64,000 bases of DNA from an uncultured Acidobacteriia bacterium (GTDB lineage: Bacteria; Acidobacteriota; Terriglobia; Bryobacterales; Bryobacteraceae), in NCBI GenBank assembly GCA_903907865.1, contig CAIVPR010000020.1:1-64000 (forward strand), written 5' to 3'. Position numbers and translations under genes: made by a program. The notes below the pieces were generated by a model that saw only the letters and a program-made list of their open reading frames with translations, searched no databases and had not been told where the DNA came from. Positions 43,365 through 53,900 of the stretch are shown in pieces. Every line of letters begins with the position of its first letter. Within the stretch, counting starts at the first letter, position 1.

Positions 43365-45770
43365 CTAAGGCTTCAGGAACTTGTCCCACCAGGCCAGTTC
43401 CTCGGAAACCACGTGTTCCATGGTCTCGCGACCGCGATACCCGTGGGCCTCCGCTGGCAACATTACCAGCCGGACTGTCCCGCCGTTTCCCCGCACCGCC
43501 GCGTAGAGGCGTTCGGATTGGATCGGGAACGTTCCAGTGTTGTCGTCAGCCTCGCCGTGGATCAGCAGGATCGGCGCCTTGATCTTGTCGGCGAACCAGA
43601 ACGGCGACATCTTGGTATAGACATCCTGCGCTTCCCAAAACGTGCGCTGTTCGGACTGGAAGCCGAACGGCGTCAGCGTCCGGTTGTACGCCCCGCTTTC
43701 AGCCACGCCCGCCTTGAACAGGTTCGTGTGCGCCAGCAGGTTGGCCGTCATGAACGCGCCGTAACTGTGGCCGAACACGCCGACCCGGTCGCGGTCCACC
43801 ACGCCCATTTCGACAGCCTTGTCGATGGCGGCCTTGGCATCCATCGTCAATTGCTCAATGTAGGTGTTGTTGACTGTTTCGGGATCGCCGATGATCGGCA
43901 TGGCTGCGTTGTCGATCAGCGCGTAGCCGTGCAACACCGCCAATTGGTGGTAGTTCAGCTCGTTGAAGGTCTGGGTCGAGTGGCCCGTCACCTGTCCGGC
44001 GGTATCGACGTCACTGAACTCATACGGATAGGCCCACACAACGGCGGGCAGGCGCGTGCCGGCCTTGTAGTCGGCGGGCAGGTAGAGCGTGAACGAGAGC
44101 GGCACGCCGTCGGCGCGCTTGTAGTTCACGAGCTGCTTCTTGATGCCTGCGGTCTGCGGGGCGGGGTCCTTGAAATCGGTGAGCGGCTTGACGGTCGCCC
44201 CCGTGCGGATGAAGTAGTTGGGCGGGGACGTCGGGCTCTCTCGACGGGTCAGTAGCCGTCCAGCCTTGTCGTCGAGGACGGCTTCCACCACTTCGTAGGC
44301 GTCCGCACCCGATTGGAACGCGCGCTCGGCCTTGCCGGTGACGACGTTGAAGCGGTCGATGAACGGGTGGTCGCCGGTGGGCGATGCGCCGAGGCCTGAA
44401 AGCAGGATCTCGTCGCCCGTTTGTACGGCCATCCGGCGGCCTTCCGGTGTCGTTTTGAGGATCGGAGTGCCCGGATCGCGGTAGGCGTCGCGTTCATTGC
44501 GGCTGAAGAGCACTTTGGGCTCGGAGCCGGGGTGTTCCAGATCAACCTCGACTGTGCGGACGATCCGCTTGGTGCGCTCGTAGTCGTCCACCAGCGCCTT
44601 GCCGTCGGCCAGAGGGCGGATGGCGCGGAAGCGGTCCTGCGTCTTGTAGACCTGCTTGGGCTCGCCTTGGAATGGCGCGGCGTGCTCGACGATGCGGTCG
44701 CGGAAAGGCACTTTCTCCTTGGGATTGCCGCCGTCCATGGCCTCCACCCAGAGCAGGGTGGCGGATTTCGTCGGCAGCCATTCGTATGAGCGCGGACCGG
44801 TGCGGACGCCGCCGATGGGCACCCGTTCGGACAGCCCCAACGCCGCGATCTTGTATTCCGACTTGCCGGTGCGGTCCCAAACTTCCACGTCCTGCGGGAA
44901 CGACCCGGCGGGGAGCTGGTACGAATAGGGCCGGTGCAGACGCCCGACCAGCAAATGCTTCTCGTCCGGCGACGGGTTCACGATGGTGAAGACGGCTGGC
45001 TTGCCCACGGGCGTCGTCTTGCCCGTGGCGGAATCGAGCCAGACCAGTTGCGAGGTGGCGTAGTAGTCGAAAAGGTCCTCGTCGTGGGGATTCGAGAGGA
45101 GGTCTTCGTACGTGGGGGCCGGTCCGGCGTGGCCGAGGCTTTCCTGCGTGTGCGGACCCTTGGGGATTGTGTTTTCCGAGGGCGCGGGGCCCCGGCCGGA
45201 GGGAACGAGGTGGACTGCCAGGGTCTTGCCGTCGCCCATCCATTCGACGGGGCCGGATGCACCCCCGCCGCGGCCGCCGCCTGCGACGCGCACTCCGTTC
45301 ACCGCGACGCCCTCAATATGCCGGGTCTTGCCGGTGGCGGTGGTGCCGATCCAGAGTTCGATGCCCTTGGCAGTGGTGTTGGTGAAGGCGAACTGCTTGC
45401 CGTCGGGGCTCCAAATCGGCGTGCCCAGCTTGGGCTCGCGGGGCAGCGTGATCGCCACGTCGGCGGAATCCGACAGGCGCTTGATGGTGTAGGACGCGTA
45501 GTTGGGGGCAAGGTGCATGCCGTTGGTGTTGGAGTCGATGCGGATGCCGGCCAGCCGGAGCATGGGCTGGGCGACTTCGGAGATCGACGGATACCGGACG
45601 GGCTGCATCAGGATGGCGTAGTCGCGTGCCGGGCTGACCGAAATCAGCGGCGTGGGCGGCGCGGTGAGCACTTCCCGAACGATTTTTGGGGGCTTCTGGT
45701 AGAGGACTTCGCCGGCCAGAACAAACGTGGTTGAGGCCAGAATGAGGCTTGTGAGGATGGGTCGGCGCAT
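43365..45770 (-). CDS. Exported S9 family prolyl oligopeptidase
   Basis: 801 residues with a signal peptide (RRPILTSLILASTTFVLAGE). The N-terminal ~530 residues form the beta-propeller with repeated S/P-x-W-S-P-D-G-K-type blades (GTPIWSPDGKQFAFTN). The C-terminal alpha/beta hydrolase has the nucleophile GVFGHSYGAFM at about residue 667, the acid in LIHGEADDNTG and the His in PAEAHGYRGRE. It likely releases dipeptides or oligopeptides outside the cytoplasm. TAAAAT lies 5 nt before the ATG at 45770, pointing to a leaderless mRNA. A longer in-frame extension upstream is rejected. Confidence 0.92.
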   Translation of the reverse strand: MRRPILTSLILASTTFVLAGEVLYQKPPKIVREVLTAPPTPLISVSPARDYAILMQPVRYPSISEVAQPMLRLAGIRIDSNTNGMHLAPNYASYTIKRLSDSADVAITLPREPKLGTPIWSPDGKQFAFTNTTAKGIELWIGTTATGKTRHIEGVAVNGVRVAGGGRGGGASGPVEWMGDGKTLAVHLVPSGRGPAPSENTIPKGPHTQESLGHAGPAPTYEDLLSNPHDEDLFDYYATSQLVWLDSATGKTTPVGKPAVFTIVNPSPDEKHLLVGRLHRPYSYQLPAGSFPQDVEVWDRTGKSEYKIAALGLSERVPIGGVRTGPRSYEWLPTKSATLLWVEAMDGGNPKEKVPFRDRIVEHAAPFQGEPKQVYKTQDRFRAIRPLADGKALVDDYERTKRIVRTVEVDLEHPGSEPKVLFSRNERDAYRDPGTPILKTTPEGRRMAVQTGDEILLSGLGASPTGDHPFIDRFNVVTGKAERAFQSGADAYEVVEAVLDDKAGRLLTRRESPTSPPNYFIRTGATVKPLTDFKDPAPQTAGIKKQLVNYKRADGVPLSFTLYLPADYKAGTRLPAVVWAYPYEFSDVDTAGQVTGHSTQTFNELNYHQLAVLHGYALIDNAAMPIIGDPETVNNTYIEQLTMDAKAAIDKAVEMGVVDRDRVGVFGHSYGAFMTANLLAHTNLFKAGVAESGAYNRTLTPFGFQSEQRTFWEAQDVYTKMSPFWFADKIKAPILLIHGEADDNTGTFPIQSERLYAAVRGNGGTVRLVMLPAEAHGYRGRETMEHVVSEELAWWDKFLKP

Positions 45771-46029
45771 GATCGATTTTAGAACAGATCTGCCTCCCCG
45801 GGGGTGCGCCGTGAAGGCGCTCGACACCCAAGCACACGCAGACGCTGCCTTGCGCTCAGTCGACACCTCGAAGGCGATCAATTTGCGCAGCGACACGCGG
45901 CCCGAAGTTGCGCCGCGATGGACAGTTTGAACCACAACCAGAAGGTGGCCGCTGTCGTTGGTGCGGCTGGCGTACAGCGGGTCGGACGGTTGATTTTCCT
46001 AGCCTCCTAGGGGTAACATCGTTATCACC

Positions 46030-46221
46030 ATGCGGCTGGCGCACAATCTCAAAGCTTCCGTCGAAATGAAAGTCGAAGACGGTGCCCTGATTCTGCGTCG
46101 AGTTCCCAGTCCAACGAGGGCGGGCTGGGCAGAGGCCGCCAAACGAATTGCCGAGTCCGGGTAAGATGTACTGGTACTGGGCGAATTCGGCAATGCGGAG
46201 GACGCGGAACTGGCGTGGTGA
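46030..46221 (+). pseudogene. MazE/AbrB-type antitoxin relic
   Basis: Reads AHNLKASVEMKVEDGALILR, then AGWAEAAKRIAESG, the middle and C terminus of a MazE antitoxin, but hits an in-frame TAA (46162-46164). The family's usual tail continues directly after it in the same frame (DVLVLGEFGNAEDAELAW, TGA at 46219-46221). The N-terminal swapped-hairpin part (SPAIRLPK-like) is missing. No MazF toxin gene follows. A single base change (AAA or AAG to TAA) plus N-terminal loss explains the state. Confidence 0.6.
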
Positions 46222-46305
46222 CGCGAAGCCCGATTGCCTCGTGAGTCTCGATCCGACCGTGGGAAGCTTAAATCCAGAAGACGAGACCCATCGATTGGTG
46301 CCGAA

Positions 46306-46692
46306 TCACCAAATCCGCTCCACCCCATAGGCATCGAACACCTCGTCGCGACTCACGACCGGGATTCCCAGCGCCAGCGATTGGGCGATCAGCATCCGGT
46401 CAAAGGGGTCCTTATGACTCCCCGACAGGCTTCCGGCTCGGCGGCCGTGTTCGACAGAGATCGGCAGCTCGTGGAATCCCAGTCGGGCAAGGTTGCGGGC
46501 GAAGTCGCGGGAGAATTCGTCGGCCTCGGGTAGCTTTCCGATTCTTACCTTGGTCGCAATTTCCCAAGCGGAGGCGGCACTCACCAAGACCGTCGTCTGC
46601 AGGGACGACAGGGACGCGCGGGCTGCCTTCGACAACCTCGGGTCGTCCAGCGCCCACCAAAGGACTGAGTGAGTGTCGGCCAGAATCCTCAC
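46306..46692 (-). CDS. VapC-type PIN-domain toxin
   Basis: 128 residues with a complete PIN set: first Asp in ILADTHSVLWWAL, Glu in SAASAWEIATKVRIGKL, Asp in DPFDRMLIAQSLALG and the closing VVSRDEVFDAYGV. This is the VapC subfamily that pairs with Phd/YefM antitoxins. The antitoxin gene ends 3 nt before this start. As an RNase it would be inhibitory if free. It is unrelated in detail to the two PIN genes in the rpoC region. Confidence 0.87.
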   Translation of the reverse strand: MRILADTHSVLWWALDDPRLSKAARASLSSLQTTVLVSAASAWEIATKVRIGKLPEADEFSRDFARNLARLGFHELPISVEHGRRAGSLSGSHKDPFDRMLIAQSLALGIPVVSRDEVFDAYGVERIW

Positions 46693-46695
46693 TGA

Positions 46696-46941
46696 CTACT
46701 CCCAAGCCTCCAACTCTTCGTTGGGCAGGGGTTCAAAGAAGGCTGGCCCAACCTCAAACTCTCCTTTGAAAAGCCCCGGTCGTCTGCTGGTCGGCGGCGG
46801 GTCAACGGCTACGAGTCGCACCACGGGAGTCTTGCCCCGGGCGATCACGACTTCCTCGCCCCGTTCGACCATCTCGATCAAACGTGACAGGTGTGTCTTT
46901 GCTTCGTGAACGGTGGCTTGATGAACTGTGCTTTGGGACAT
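46696..46941 (-). CDS. Phd/YefM-type antitoxin
   Basis: 81 residues: VHEAKTHLSRLIEMVERGEE followed by VVIARGKTPVVRLVAV is the DNA-binding Phd/YefM domain, and the C-terminal FKGEFEVGPAFFEPLP, ending EELEAWE, is the toxin-neutralising tail. Such antitoxins usually repress their own operon. It lies 3 nt upstream of the partner PIN toxin. The relic MazE a few hundred bases away suggests this spot collects toxin-antitoxin genes. Confidence 0.85.
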   Translation of the reverse strand: MSQSTVHQATVHEAKTHLSRLIEMVERGEEVVIARGKTPVVRLVAVDPPPTSRRPGLFKGEFEVGPAFFEPLPNEELEAWE

Positions 46942-47063
46942 AGCTAGTCATGCCAATCTTAGCTAATTGGGCAGCGCGACGCAAGACCGCTGACGCCTCC
47001 AACCCCTTCGCTTTCCCTTCGCCAATCCCCCAATCCCGCCCCAGCGTGTTAACCTAACCTTTT

Positions 47064-47522
47064 ATGGAGCTTACCGGCGTCTTTCTGCAACTGGGCGAGG
47101 AGCGCCTGAAGCAGCTGCTGCGCGCGATTTCCATCGGGAAACTGCGCACCTACCAGTTGTACGAGCGGTTCAAAATCCGCACACACCTCTCCAAGCTGAA
47201 TACAGAGAACCTGCGCGCCTCCGGGCCCAAGTTCCTCAAACGGCTCGAAGCGGGCGACCAGGAGTTCGCCACGGACCTCGCGCAGGCGATCCTCGTGGCG
47301 CACCTCGACATGATCATGGCCGTCCTCGACTTCCTTGCCATCCCGCACCAGCAGGGCTTTTTCGAAAAGGACGTCGACGCCAAGACCCAGTTGACCGAAG
47401 GCTGGGAGACCCGCGTCTACGCCGAATTCCAGTCCAAGTACCCGGAGACGGTGCTGCTTTTCTACATCAACCACCTCGGCTTGGAGCTCGGCGGAGCCCA
47501 GCAGATTTGGCTGCCCGCGTAA
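47064..47522 (+). CDS. Conserved hypothetical protein, 152 aa
   Basis: A helix-rich soluble protein (LGEERLKQLLRAISIGKLRT, FKIRTHLSKLNTENLRASGP, ILVAHLDMIMAVLDFLAIPH) without signal peptide or motif that I recognise. It lies 14 nt before pheS on the same strand, so it is probably co-transcribed with pheST. TAACCT copies at 47050-47060 lie 3-8 nt before the ATG. Confidence 0.65.
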   Translation: MELTGVFLQLGEERLKQLLRAISIGKLRTYQLYERFKIRTHLSKLNTENLRASGPKFLKRLEAGDQEFATDLAQAILVAHLDMIMAVLDFLAIPHQQGFFEKDVDAKTQLTEGWETRVYAEFQSKYPETVLLFYINHLGLELGGAQQIWLPA

Positions 47523-47535
47523 CCGGATCCAAAAC

Positions 47536-48558
47536 ATGACCGAACTTGTCGACACTGCGCTGGAGCGCATACACTCTTCGGCCAACTTGGCCGACTTGGA
47601 GGCGGTGCGCGTCGAAGTCCTCGGGCGCAAGGGCGTGCTCGCCCAGCTTTCCAAGGACATGGGCAAGCTGACCGCGGACGAGCGCGTGGCGCGCGGCAAG
47701 TTTATCAATGCCGCCAAACAGTCGCTCGAAGGCGCGTACGAGGCGCTGAAGTCGAAGTTCGAGTCCGCTGCGCTGGCTGAGCGGCTGGACGCCGAGTGGC
47801 TGGACCTGACGGTTCCCGCGCCCGGTCCGAAGCGCGGCGCTCTGCACCCTGTGACGCAGATCCAGTGGGAAATCGAGGATCTGTTCCGGTCCATGGGCTT
47901 TTCCGTGCTCGACGGCCCGGAGGTCGAGACCGAACACCACAATTTCGACGCCCTGAACATCCCGCCGGACCACCCGGCGCGCGACATGCAGGATACGTTC
48001 TGGCTCGAAGGTCATCATTTACTGAGGACCCACACCTCGCCCGTGCAGGTGCGCGGCATGGAGAAGCTGGGGCCGCCGCTGAAGATGATCGCGCCCGGCC
48101 GCGTGTTCCGCAACGAATCAGTGGACGCCTCGCACGAGCACACCTTCTATCAACTGGAAGGGATGATGATCGACAAGGACGTGTCGGTCGGCAACCTGAT
48201 CTATTTCATGAAGACGCTGCTGACGGCGATCTTCCACCGCGAAGTGACGGTGCGGTTGCGCCCGGGCTTCTTCCCGTTCGTCGAGCCCGGCTTCGAGCTC
48301 GACATCCGCTGCTTGATCTGCGGCGGACCCGGCTGCCCGGTCTGCAAGCAGAGCGGCTGGGTGGAACTGCTGCCCTGTGGCCTCGTGAATCCGCATGTGC
48401 TGCGGGCAAGCGGCATCGACCCCACGGAATGGAATGGTTTCGCGTTCGGTCTCGGCCTGACGCGCCTGGTGATGATGCGCTACGCGATTGACGACATCCG
48501 CTGGCTGCAGTCCGGCGACCTCCGGTTCCTCTCTCAGTTCGGAGGGCAAACCGCGTGA
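47536..48558 (+). CDS. pheS: Phenylalanyl-tRNA synthetase alpha subunit
   Basis: 340 residues: an N-terminal coiled coil for tRNA binding (to ~residue 95) and a class II aminoacylation core. Motif 2 is in SHEHTFYQLEGMMIDKDVSV and motif 3 in GFAFGLGLTRLVMMRYAIDD. The phenylalanine pocket FPFVEPGFELDIRC is followed by a Cys pair cluster (CGGPGCPVCKQSGW), found in many bacterial PheS. It forms an alpha2-beta2 enzyme with PheT; the genes overlap by 4 nt. Confidence 0.98.
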   Translation: MTELVDTALERIHSSANLADLEAVRVEVLGRKGVLAQLSKDMGKLTADERVARGKFINAAKQSLEGAYEALKSKFESAALAERLDAEWLDLTVPAPGPKRGALHPVTQIQWEIEDLFRSMGFSVLDGPEVETEHHNFDALNIPPDHPARDMQDTFWLEGHHLLRTHTSPVQVRGMEKLGPPLKMIAPGRVFRNESVDASHEHTFYQLEGMMIDKDVSVGNLIYFMKTLLTAIFHREVTVRLRPGFFPFVEPGFELDIRCLICGGPGCPVCKQSGWVELLPCGLVNPHVLRASGIDPTEWNGFAFGLGLTRLVMMRYAIDDIRWLQSGDLRFLSQFGGQTA

Positions 48559-50855
48559 AATTCTCCTACAACTGGATCAAGGAGTTTGTCCCCACCCTCG
48601 ACCTTCCCGCGGAAGGTCTCGAACGTCTCATCACGATGAAGACGGCCGAGTGCGACGGCGTCGAGAAGGTCGGCCCGCTGCGCGAAGGCGCGGTGGTGGC
48701 GAAAGTGCTCGAGGCCGAGGCGATTCCCGGCTACCACAACCAGAAGGCGCTGGTGAATGCGGGTCCGTACGGGATCAAGACCGTGGTTTGCGGCGCGCCC
48801 AACTGCCGCGCGGGACTTTCGACGATCTACGTGCCCTTGGGCACAAAGATGGTGTCGGGAGTGCTGAGCGACGGCATGCTGGCGTCGGCAGCGGAACTCG
48901 ACATCAACAAGGACCACGACGGGATTGTGGAACTCGACGGGTCGGAAGGAATCCCCGTTCTCGACCACGCCATCGAGATCGACAACAAGTCGATCACCCA
49001 CCGCCCCGACCTCTGGGGGCACCACGGCATGGCGCGCGAAGTAGCCGCAATCACGGGCCACGCCCTGCGCGATGTAGTCGACATGTCGCGGCTTCCCGCT
49101 CCCGGCTCGCCCGTCGAAGTCGAGATCGAAGATTTCACCCTCTGCCCGCGCTATTCGGCGCTCGTATTTGAGAACGTGACGGTCCAGCCCTCGCCGCTGT
49201 GGCTCCAGGCGCGCTTGATGGCGGTCGGACTGAATCCGATCAACAACATCGTCGACCTGACCAACTTCATCATGGCGGAGTTGGCCCAGCCGATGCACGC
49301 CTTCGACCGCGAGAAGCTGGTCGGAAGGACGATCTATGCCCGGCCCGCGCGGGAAGGTGAATCGATCCTCGCGCTGAACGACGAAACATATGCGCTGACG
49401 CCCGCCAATCTGGTAATCGCGGATGCGAGCGGCCCCATCGCCGTCGCCGGTGTCATCGGCGGGGACGGCAGCGCGATTTCCGAGACCACGACCACCATCG
49501 TGCTCGAAAGCGCCAGTTTTCAAGCGTCGTCAGTGCGGAAGACCTCATCGGCTTTGAAATTGCGCACGGACGCCTCGATGCGTTTCGAGAAGGCGCAGGA
49601 CCCGCGTAACACCATCCGCGCTCTGGCCCGCGCGTTGGAACTTCTGCCGATTCTGTCGCCGGGAATTCGGCTCGTCGGCGGTTTGGCCGATTGTTGCGGT
49701 CCTCTGGCAGATCCGCCGGCGATCCCGCTGGATCTGGATTGGCTCGGGCGCAAGCTGGGCCGTCCGATGGATGCCGCCGAGGTGCGCGGGATCCTCGAAA
49801 GCCTCGAATTCAAGGTTGACGCTGCTTTCAACGCGGCTTTCTTGGTCACACCGCCCACTTGGAGAGCGACGAAGGACGTCGCCATGGCCGAGGATTTGGT
49901 GGAGGAAGTGGGCCGCATGATCGGCTACGATTCCTTCCCGCCGACGCCGCCACTGGTGCCGTGCGCCCCGACCTACGATCCCCCGGCGCGCGAATTCCTG
50001 CGCCACGTCAAGCGCACGATGGCCGCCGAGGGCTTCACCGAAGTTTCCAACTACTCCTTCATCAGCGAGGAGGAGGCGCGCCGTTTCGGCCTCAAGCCCG
50101 AGGACCATGTCCGGGTGCTGAACCCCATCGCTGCTGGGCAGGAACTGATGCGGACGTCGCTCATCCCCGGCATCCACCGCAACGTCGTGGAAAACGCCCG
50201 TCACTTCGACCACTTCCGCATCTTTGAAGTCGGCCATGAAATCCACAAGCAGGCGGACGCCACAGTCAAGCCGCTGGAACGGCCACACCTGATGCTGGCG
50301 CTGTTCGCCAAGGACGACGGTCGCGCGGGTCTATTGGAGCTCAAGCGCGTGGCACAGTTCTTGGCTCCCGGCTTGGAAGTCCGGGCGGCCGAGGCGAAGC
50401 CGTTCGAACATTCGACCCGAGCCGCCGACTTGTACTGGCGCGACGCGAAGATTGGTCGTTTGGCCGAACTTCATCCGCACCTGGTGGAAGCCGGTCGTGC
50501 CTCAGTGCTGGATCTCGATCTGGACCTGCTGCTGGAGCTAACACCGGCGACCGTGAAGTACACCGCGGTGCGCCGTTTCCCGACTTCAGCCTTCGATCTT
50601 TCCGTGGTCGCCACGGCACGGGAACACTCTGGCAGCTTGGAAGCCGCCATCCGCCGTTTGGCGGGGCCGCTGGCCGAGGCTGTCGAGTACGTCCGTGAAT
50701 ACCAAGGCGCGCCGCTGCCGGAAGGCAAGAAGAGCGTGTCGTTCCGCGTCGTTGTCGGAGCCCCCGATAAAACCCTTTCGACCCCGGAGATCCTCGCCAT
50801 CCGCGACGGGATCATTGATGGTTTGACCGCAATCGGCTACGAACTTCGGGTCTGA
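48555..50855 (+). CDS. pheT: Phenylalanyl-tRNA synthetase beta subunit
   Basis: 766 residues from GTG 48555. The order of domains is N-terminal (MKFSYNWIKEFVP), tRNA-binding/OB (VVCGAPNCRAGLSTIYVPLG), the B3/B4 editing domain (GHHGMAREVAAITGHALRDV), B5 (LDWLGRKLGRPMDAAEVRGI), the synthetase-like core and the C-terminal anticodon-binding FDX-ACB domain (FPTSAFDLSVVATAREHSGS, ending SFRVVVGAPDKTLS). The length is somewhat below the ~790-800 usual. A decayed dinG tail follows it at 50878. Confidence 0.97.
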   Translation: MKFSYNWIKEFVPTLDLPAEGLERLITMKTAECDGVEKVGPLREGAVVAKVLEAEAIPGYHNQKALVNAGPYGIKTVVCGAPNCRAGLSTIYVPLGTKMVSGVLSDGMLASAAELDINKDHDGIVELDGSEGIPVLDHAIEIDNKSITHRPDLWGHHGMAREVAAITGHALRDVVDMSRLPAPGSPVEVEIEDFTLCPRYSALVFENVTVQPSPLWLQARLMAVGLNPINNIVDLTNFIMAELAQPMHAFDREKLVGRTIYARPAREGESILALNDETYALTPANLVIADASGPIAVAGVIGGDGSAISETTTTIVLESASFQASSVRKTSSALKLRTDASMRFEKAQDPRNTIRALARALELLPILSPGIRLVGGLADCCGPLADPPAIPLDLDWLGRKLGRPMDAAEVRGILESLEFKVDAAFNAAFLVTPPTWRATKDVAMAEDLVEEVGRMIGYDSFPPTPPLVPCAPTYDPPAREFLRHVKRTMAAEGFTEVSNYSFISEEEARRFGLKPEDHVRVLNPIAAGQELMRTSLIPGIHRNVVENARHFDHFRIFEVGHEIHKQADATVKPLERPHLMLALFAKDDGRAGLLELKRVAQFLAPGLEVRAAEAKPFEHSTRAADLYWRDAKIGRLAELHPHLVEAGRASVLDLDLDLLLELTPATVKYTAVRRFPTSAFDLSVVATAREHSGSLEAAIRRLAGPLAEAVEYVREYQGAPLPEGKKSVSFRVVVGAPDKTLSTPEILAIRDGIIDGLTAIGYELRV

Positions 50856-50877
50856 AACGAGCGCCGCGGGGTTGGGC

Positions 50878-50998
50878 GGGCTGCTGCTCGTCCTGTACCC
50901 GCATGACGCAGCAGCGGCACGGGCAGGTCTTTTTCGACAGCCTCCCGGACGACGGCTTCGCGATGAAGATCGAAGACGTGGAGGCGTTCTTCGAGTAG
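50878..50998 (+). pseudogene. Relic of a dinG 3' end
   Basis: The plus strand reads MTQQRHGQVFFDSLPDDGFA then MKIEDVEAFFE and a TAG at 50996-50998, matching the end of the DinG-like protein (RITQQRYGQVFFDSLPDYGF, MKIEDVDAFFDG). At DNA level about 11 of 93 nt differ by eye. Just upstream GLLLVL is in a different frame, so two bases have been lost there, and nothing recognisable remains before ~50878. It cannot encode a helicase. It abuts the end of the convergent peptidase gene (stop at 51000). Confidence 0.82.
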
Positions 50999-50999
50999 C

Positions 51000-53900
51000 T
51001 TACGGCGCCGTGTACGAAACCGAGACCGGCACCACTTGGGGCGTCGAGTCTATAGACTGGAACAGGAGCGTCGCCGAGTAGGCTTTGCCGCTGGTCAGAC
51101 CGGCGGCAGGTGTCAGGACGACAGTTCCTGGCCCCGTCCCAGAAACGGGATTCGCCTTGAGCCAATCCGGCTCGGTGCCCAGTGCGAAGTTTGCCAGTGT
51201 CCACACCTGCCCCGCCGAACCGGTTGTAACAGCCAGCGTCAGCAGCCCTCCGCCCGTGTTGAGGCTGAGCGTCCCGCCGGAGTCCGTTGACGATATGGCA
51301 ATCGTGGTGGGGGTTGTTGGCGGGTTCAACAGGGATACCGACGTTGCGGCCGAGACCGTGTTCCCGTTGTCATCCACGCCGTCCACCGAGTAACTGAGCA
51401 ACGCGGGTGCCGTGATACCGGACCAGCAGAGAGGCTGGTTCAGCCCTATGGCGGCTTTCCCGTCGATCCGCGTGGCCGACCATACCCCGGCGAGATTCGA
51501 ACTCATATCCGTACCGCCAGCAATGAAATGTTTCAGGGTGACCCCCGTACCCGCCGTCTCCCGTAGCAGGAGTTGCTGGCTCCAAAGGCAGTTGGCTGGC
51601 GCGCCGGGGTTTCGAACGAGGCTGGTCGGCGCGGCCGTCAGTTGGAGGGAGGCCGGGCTCTGCGGCTTCGTCGGTAGGAAGTAGTCCGTCAGGGTGGAGG
51701 TGCCGATGGTGAACGCGACGGTTGTGAACGGCTTGGTGGCTGGCAGGGTAATGGTGACAGGCGTGCCCGAACGTCCCGACGGATAGCCGGTCAGCACCAA
51801 CGTTGGCACCAAATACTTCGGGCCACCGGGAGCCAACGTGAAGGGGATCGTGACGGAGCCGAACGCCGGGATCTTGGCCAAGCCGAAGAATGCCGTGGGC
51901 CCGCCGGGCGAGCAATCCGCGGAGTCCTTCAAGCAATCCACGGAATTGACCTTGAGGGCCACCAAGGCGGCCAGATCTTGGTCGGCACCCGCAACCTCAC
52001 GCACCGTCAGGGTGAAGTTCCAGACGTTGCCGTAGACCGAAGGGGATTCGAAGACCGGGTTGGGGAACGTGTAAATCTGGAGCGAAGGCTTGGACCCGGA
52101 GGGCGTGGGTGTGAACTTAAGGGTCCCCGAGGACGGCGCGTATACGGGAGTGCCCCTGTACCAAGCGGTCACGGTCGTGGTCCCTGGTTGCAGTTCGCCT
52201 GCGGGCACGGTCACGCTGGCCGTCGCCCCTCCCGCCTGCTGGGCCACCAGCTGTGCCGATCCCAAGCTCACGGCACCGGCCGAAAAAAACACCGCCCCGA
52301 GCGGCGATCCTCCCGTCGGATCGGTTGCCACTGTGGCGGTAAACGTCTGGGATCCCGCGACGGCCGGGCCGGGTGCGACGGTCGTCTTTGTGGACGTGAA
52401 TTGTCCCGGAATCCAAGCGCTGAACAGGGCTGTCGCGTTGATGGAGCCAAGTCCGGTGGCGAGGTCGTAGCCGACACCGGCGGAGAATCCGAACGAGGCT
52501 GAGGCGCAATCCTGCGACCCCGAGGCGCACGGGACCTTGTTGTCCCCCGTCAGCACGTCGTGGATGGCATCTGTGGTACTGGCGGCGATTTCGTAGAGGC
52601 GATGGTTGATGCTGCCCAGTCCGGTCGCTGCTGTTGCCGACGGCGCGGGCTGCGGTACGAATTGATTCAGCATGGCCACGATTCCCGCCATGACAGGCGT
52701 GCCGGCCGACGTTCCGCCGTACCCGGCGCTGCAGTTTCCTGCGACGCAAACCGCATAGGGATCATGGAAAGAGGATGCGGCAAACGAGACGTCGGGCAAG
52801 TCGCGCGACCCGTCGTACGGAGTGCGGTTGCTCTGCCATGCCGGTTTCGGAAACGCCCTGCTGGGGCCGCCCCCGGACGCAGCGAGGCCGCCGGTCGCCA
52901 CGCTGTCATTCCATGCTGTCTCGGTGATGTAGCCAGCGGCAGAGGCGAAACCCTGACCGTTGACCCCGTTCCAGTCGATCTTGTTGGTGGTCGCCGCGTC
53001 CACCCCTTCGTCGAAAGTCGTCCCACCAACCGCCGTGACCTCCGGGACAGCCGCCAAGGCGTTGACTGCCATGCTGGACTTTGCCAACGTGCCGAACACG
53101 CCGTGAGCGTCGCAGTCGGCGGGACCGGAGTCGCCCGAGGAGTTCACCCATGTGATCCCTTTCAGATCCGCCTCCTTGCCCATGTATCCCAGCGCTTGGA
53201 GGGTCGCCGTGGGCAGATTCGACTCGCAGGAATGGTAGCTGCTGCTCAGAACGCGGGCTGTGGCGTTGTCGAGGACGTAACGGATCGCATCCATGACATC
53301 CTTGGCGTAAACATAGGTCTGGGCCGCTCCGGGCGCCGCCGCAGCGGTCAGTTCGACGTCCAGCGACGCCTCGGCCAGATCATTGGCGTCAGTGGAGGCC
53401 CCGGCGTTCGGAGGGTTGATGATTTGGATGTCGGCGATCGGCAGGTGAAACTTGGTGCGGTAATTGGCCGCGTCGGTGGTATCGACCTTGGCTTGGCCGA
53501 CGATGGCGATCGACTGCCCCGTGCCATCGATTCCCGCGGCCCGGAGCGGACCGAGCCCATAGATCGTAACGATGTCTGCGGGTGTAAGGCTGTTGCGGGC
53601 GTTGCTGGAGCCGGACTGAAGGGGCGTACTGCTTTTTGGCGTGCCCTCCAGGTTGCCTTGGATACCGCCGGTATGGAGCGGAGTAAAGTCGTCCAAGCCG
53701 GCGAGGGCGAGCACCACCGCTTCGATTTCGGCTGGCAAGGAGGGGTCGACGGCAGGGGCCCGGTGCGTGGCACCTTGGACCCGGTAGTTGCGCAATTCCG
53801 TGTGGAAGGCGTTGTTGACTTGGGCTGCGGTGCCGGAAAACGAGATCCAAGTGCGGCTGGCGGCGGTGGACCGTATCTCGAAACCGCGTTGTTCGAGCCA

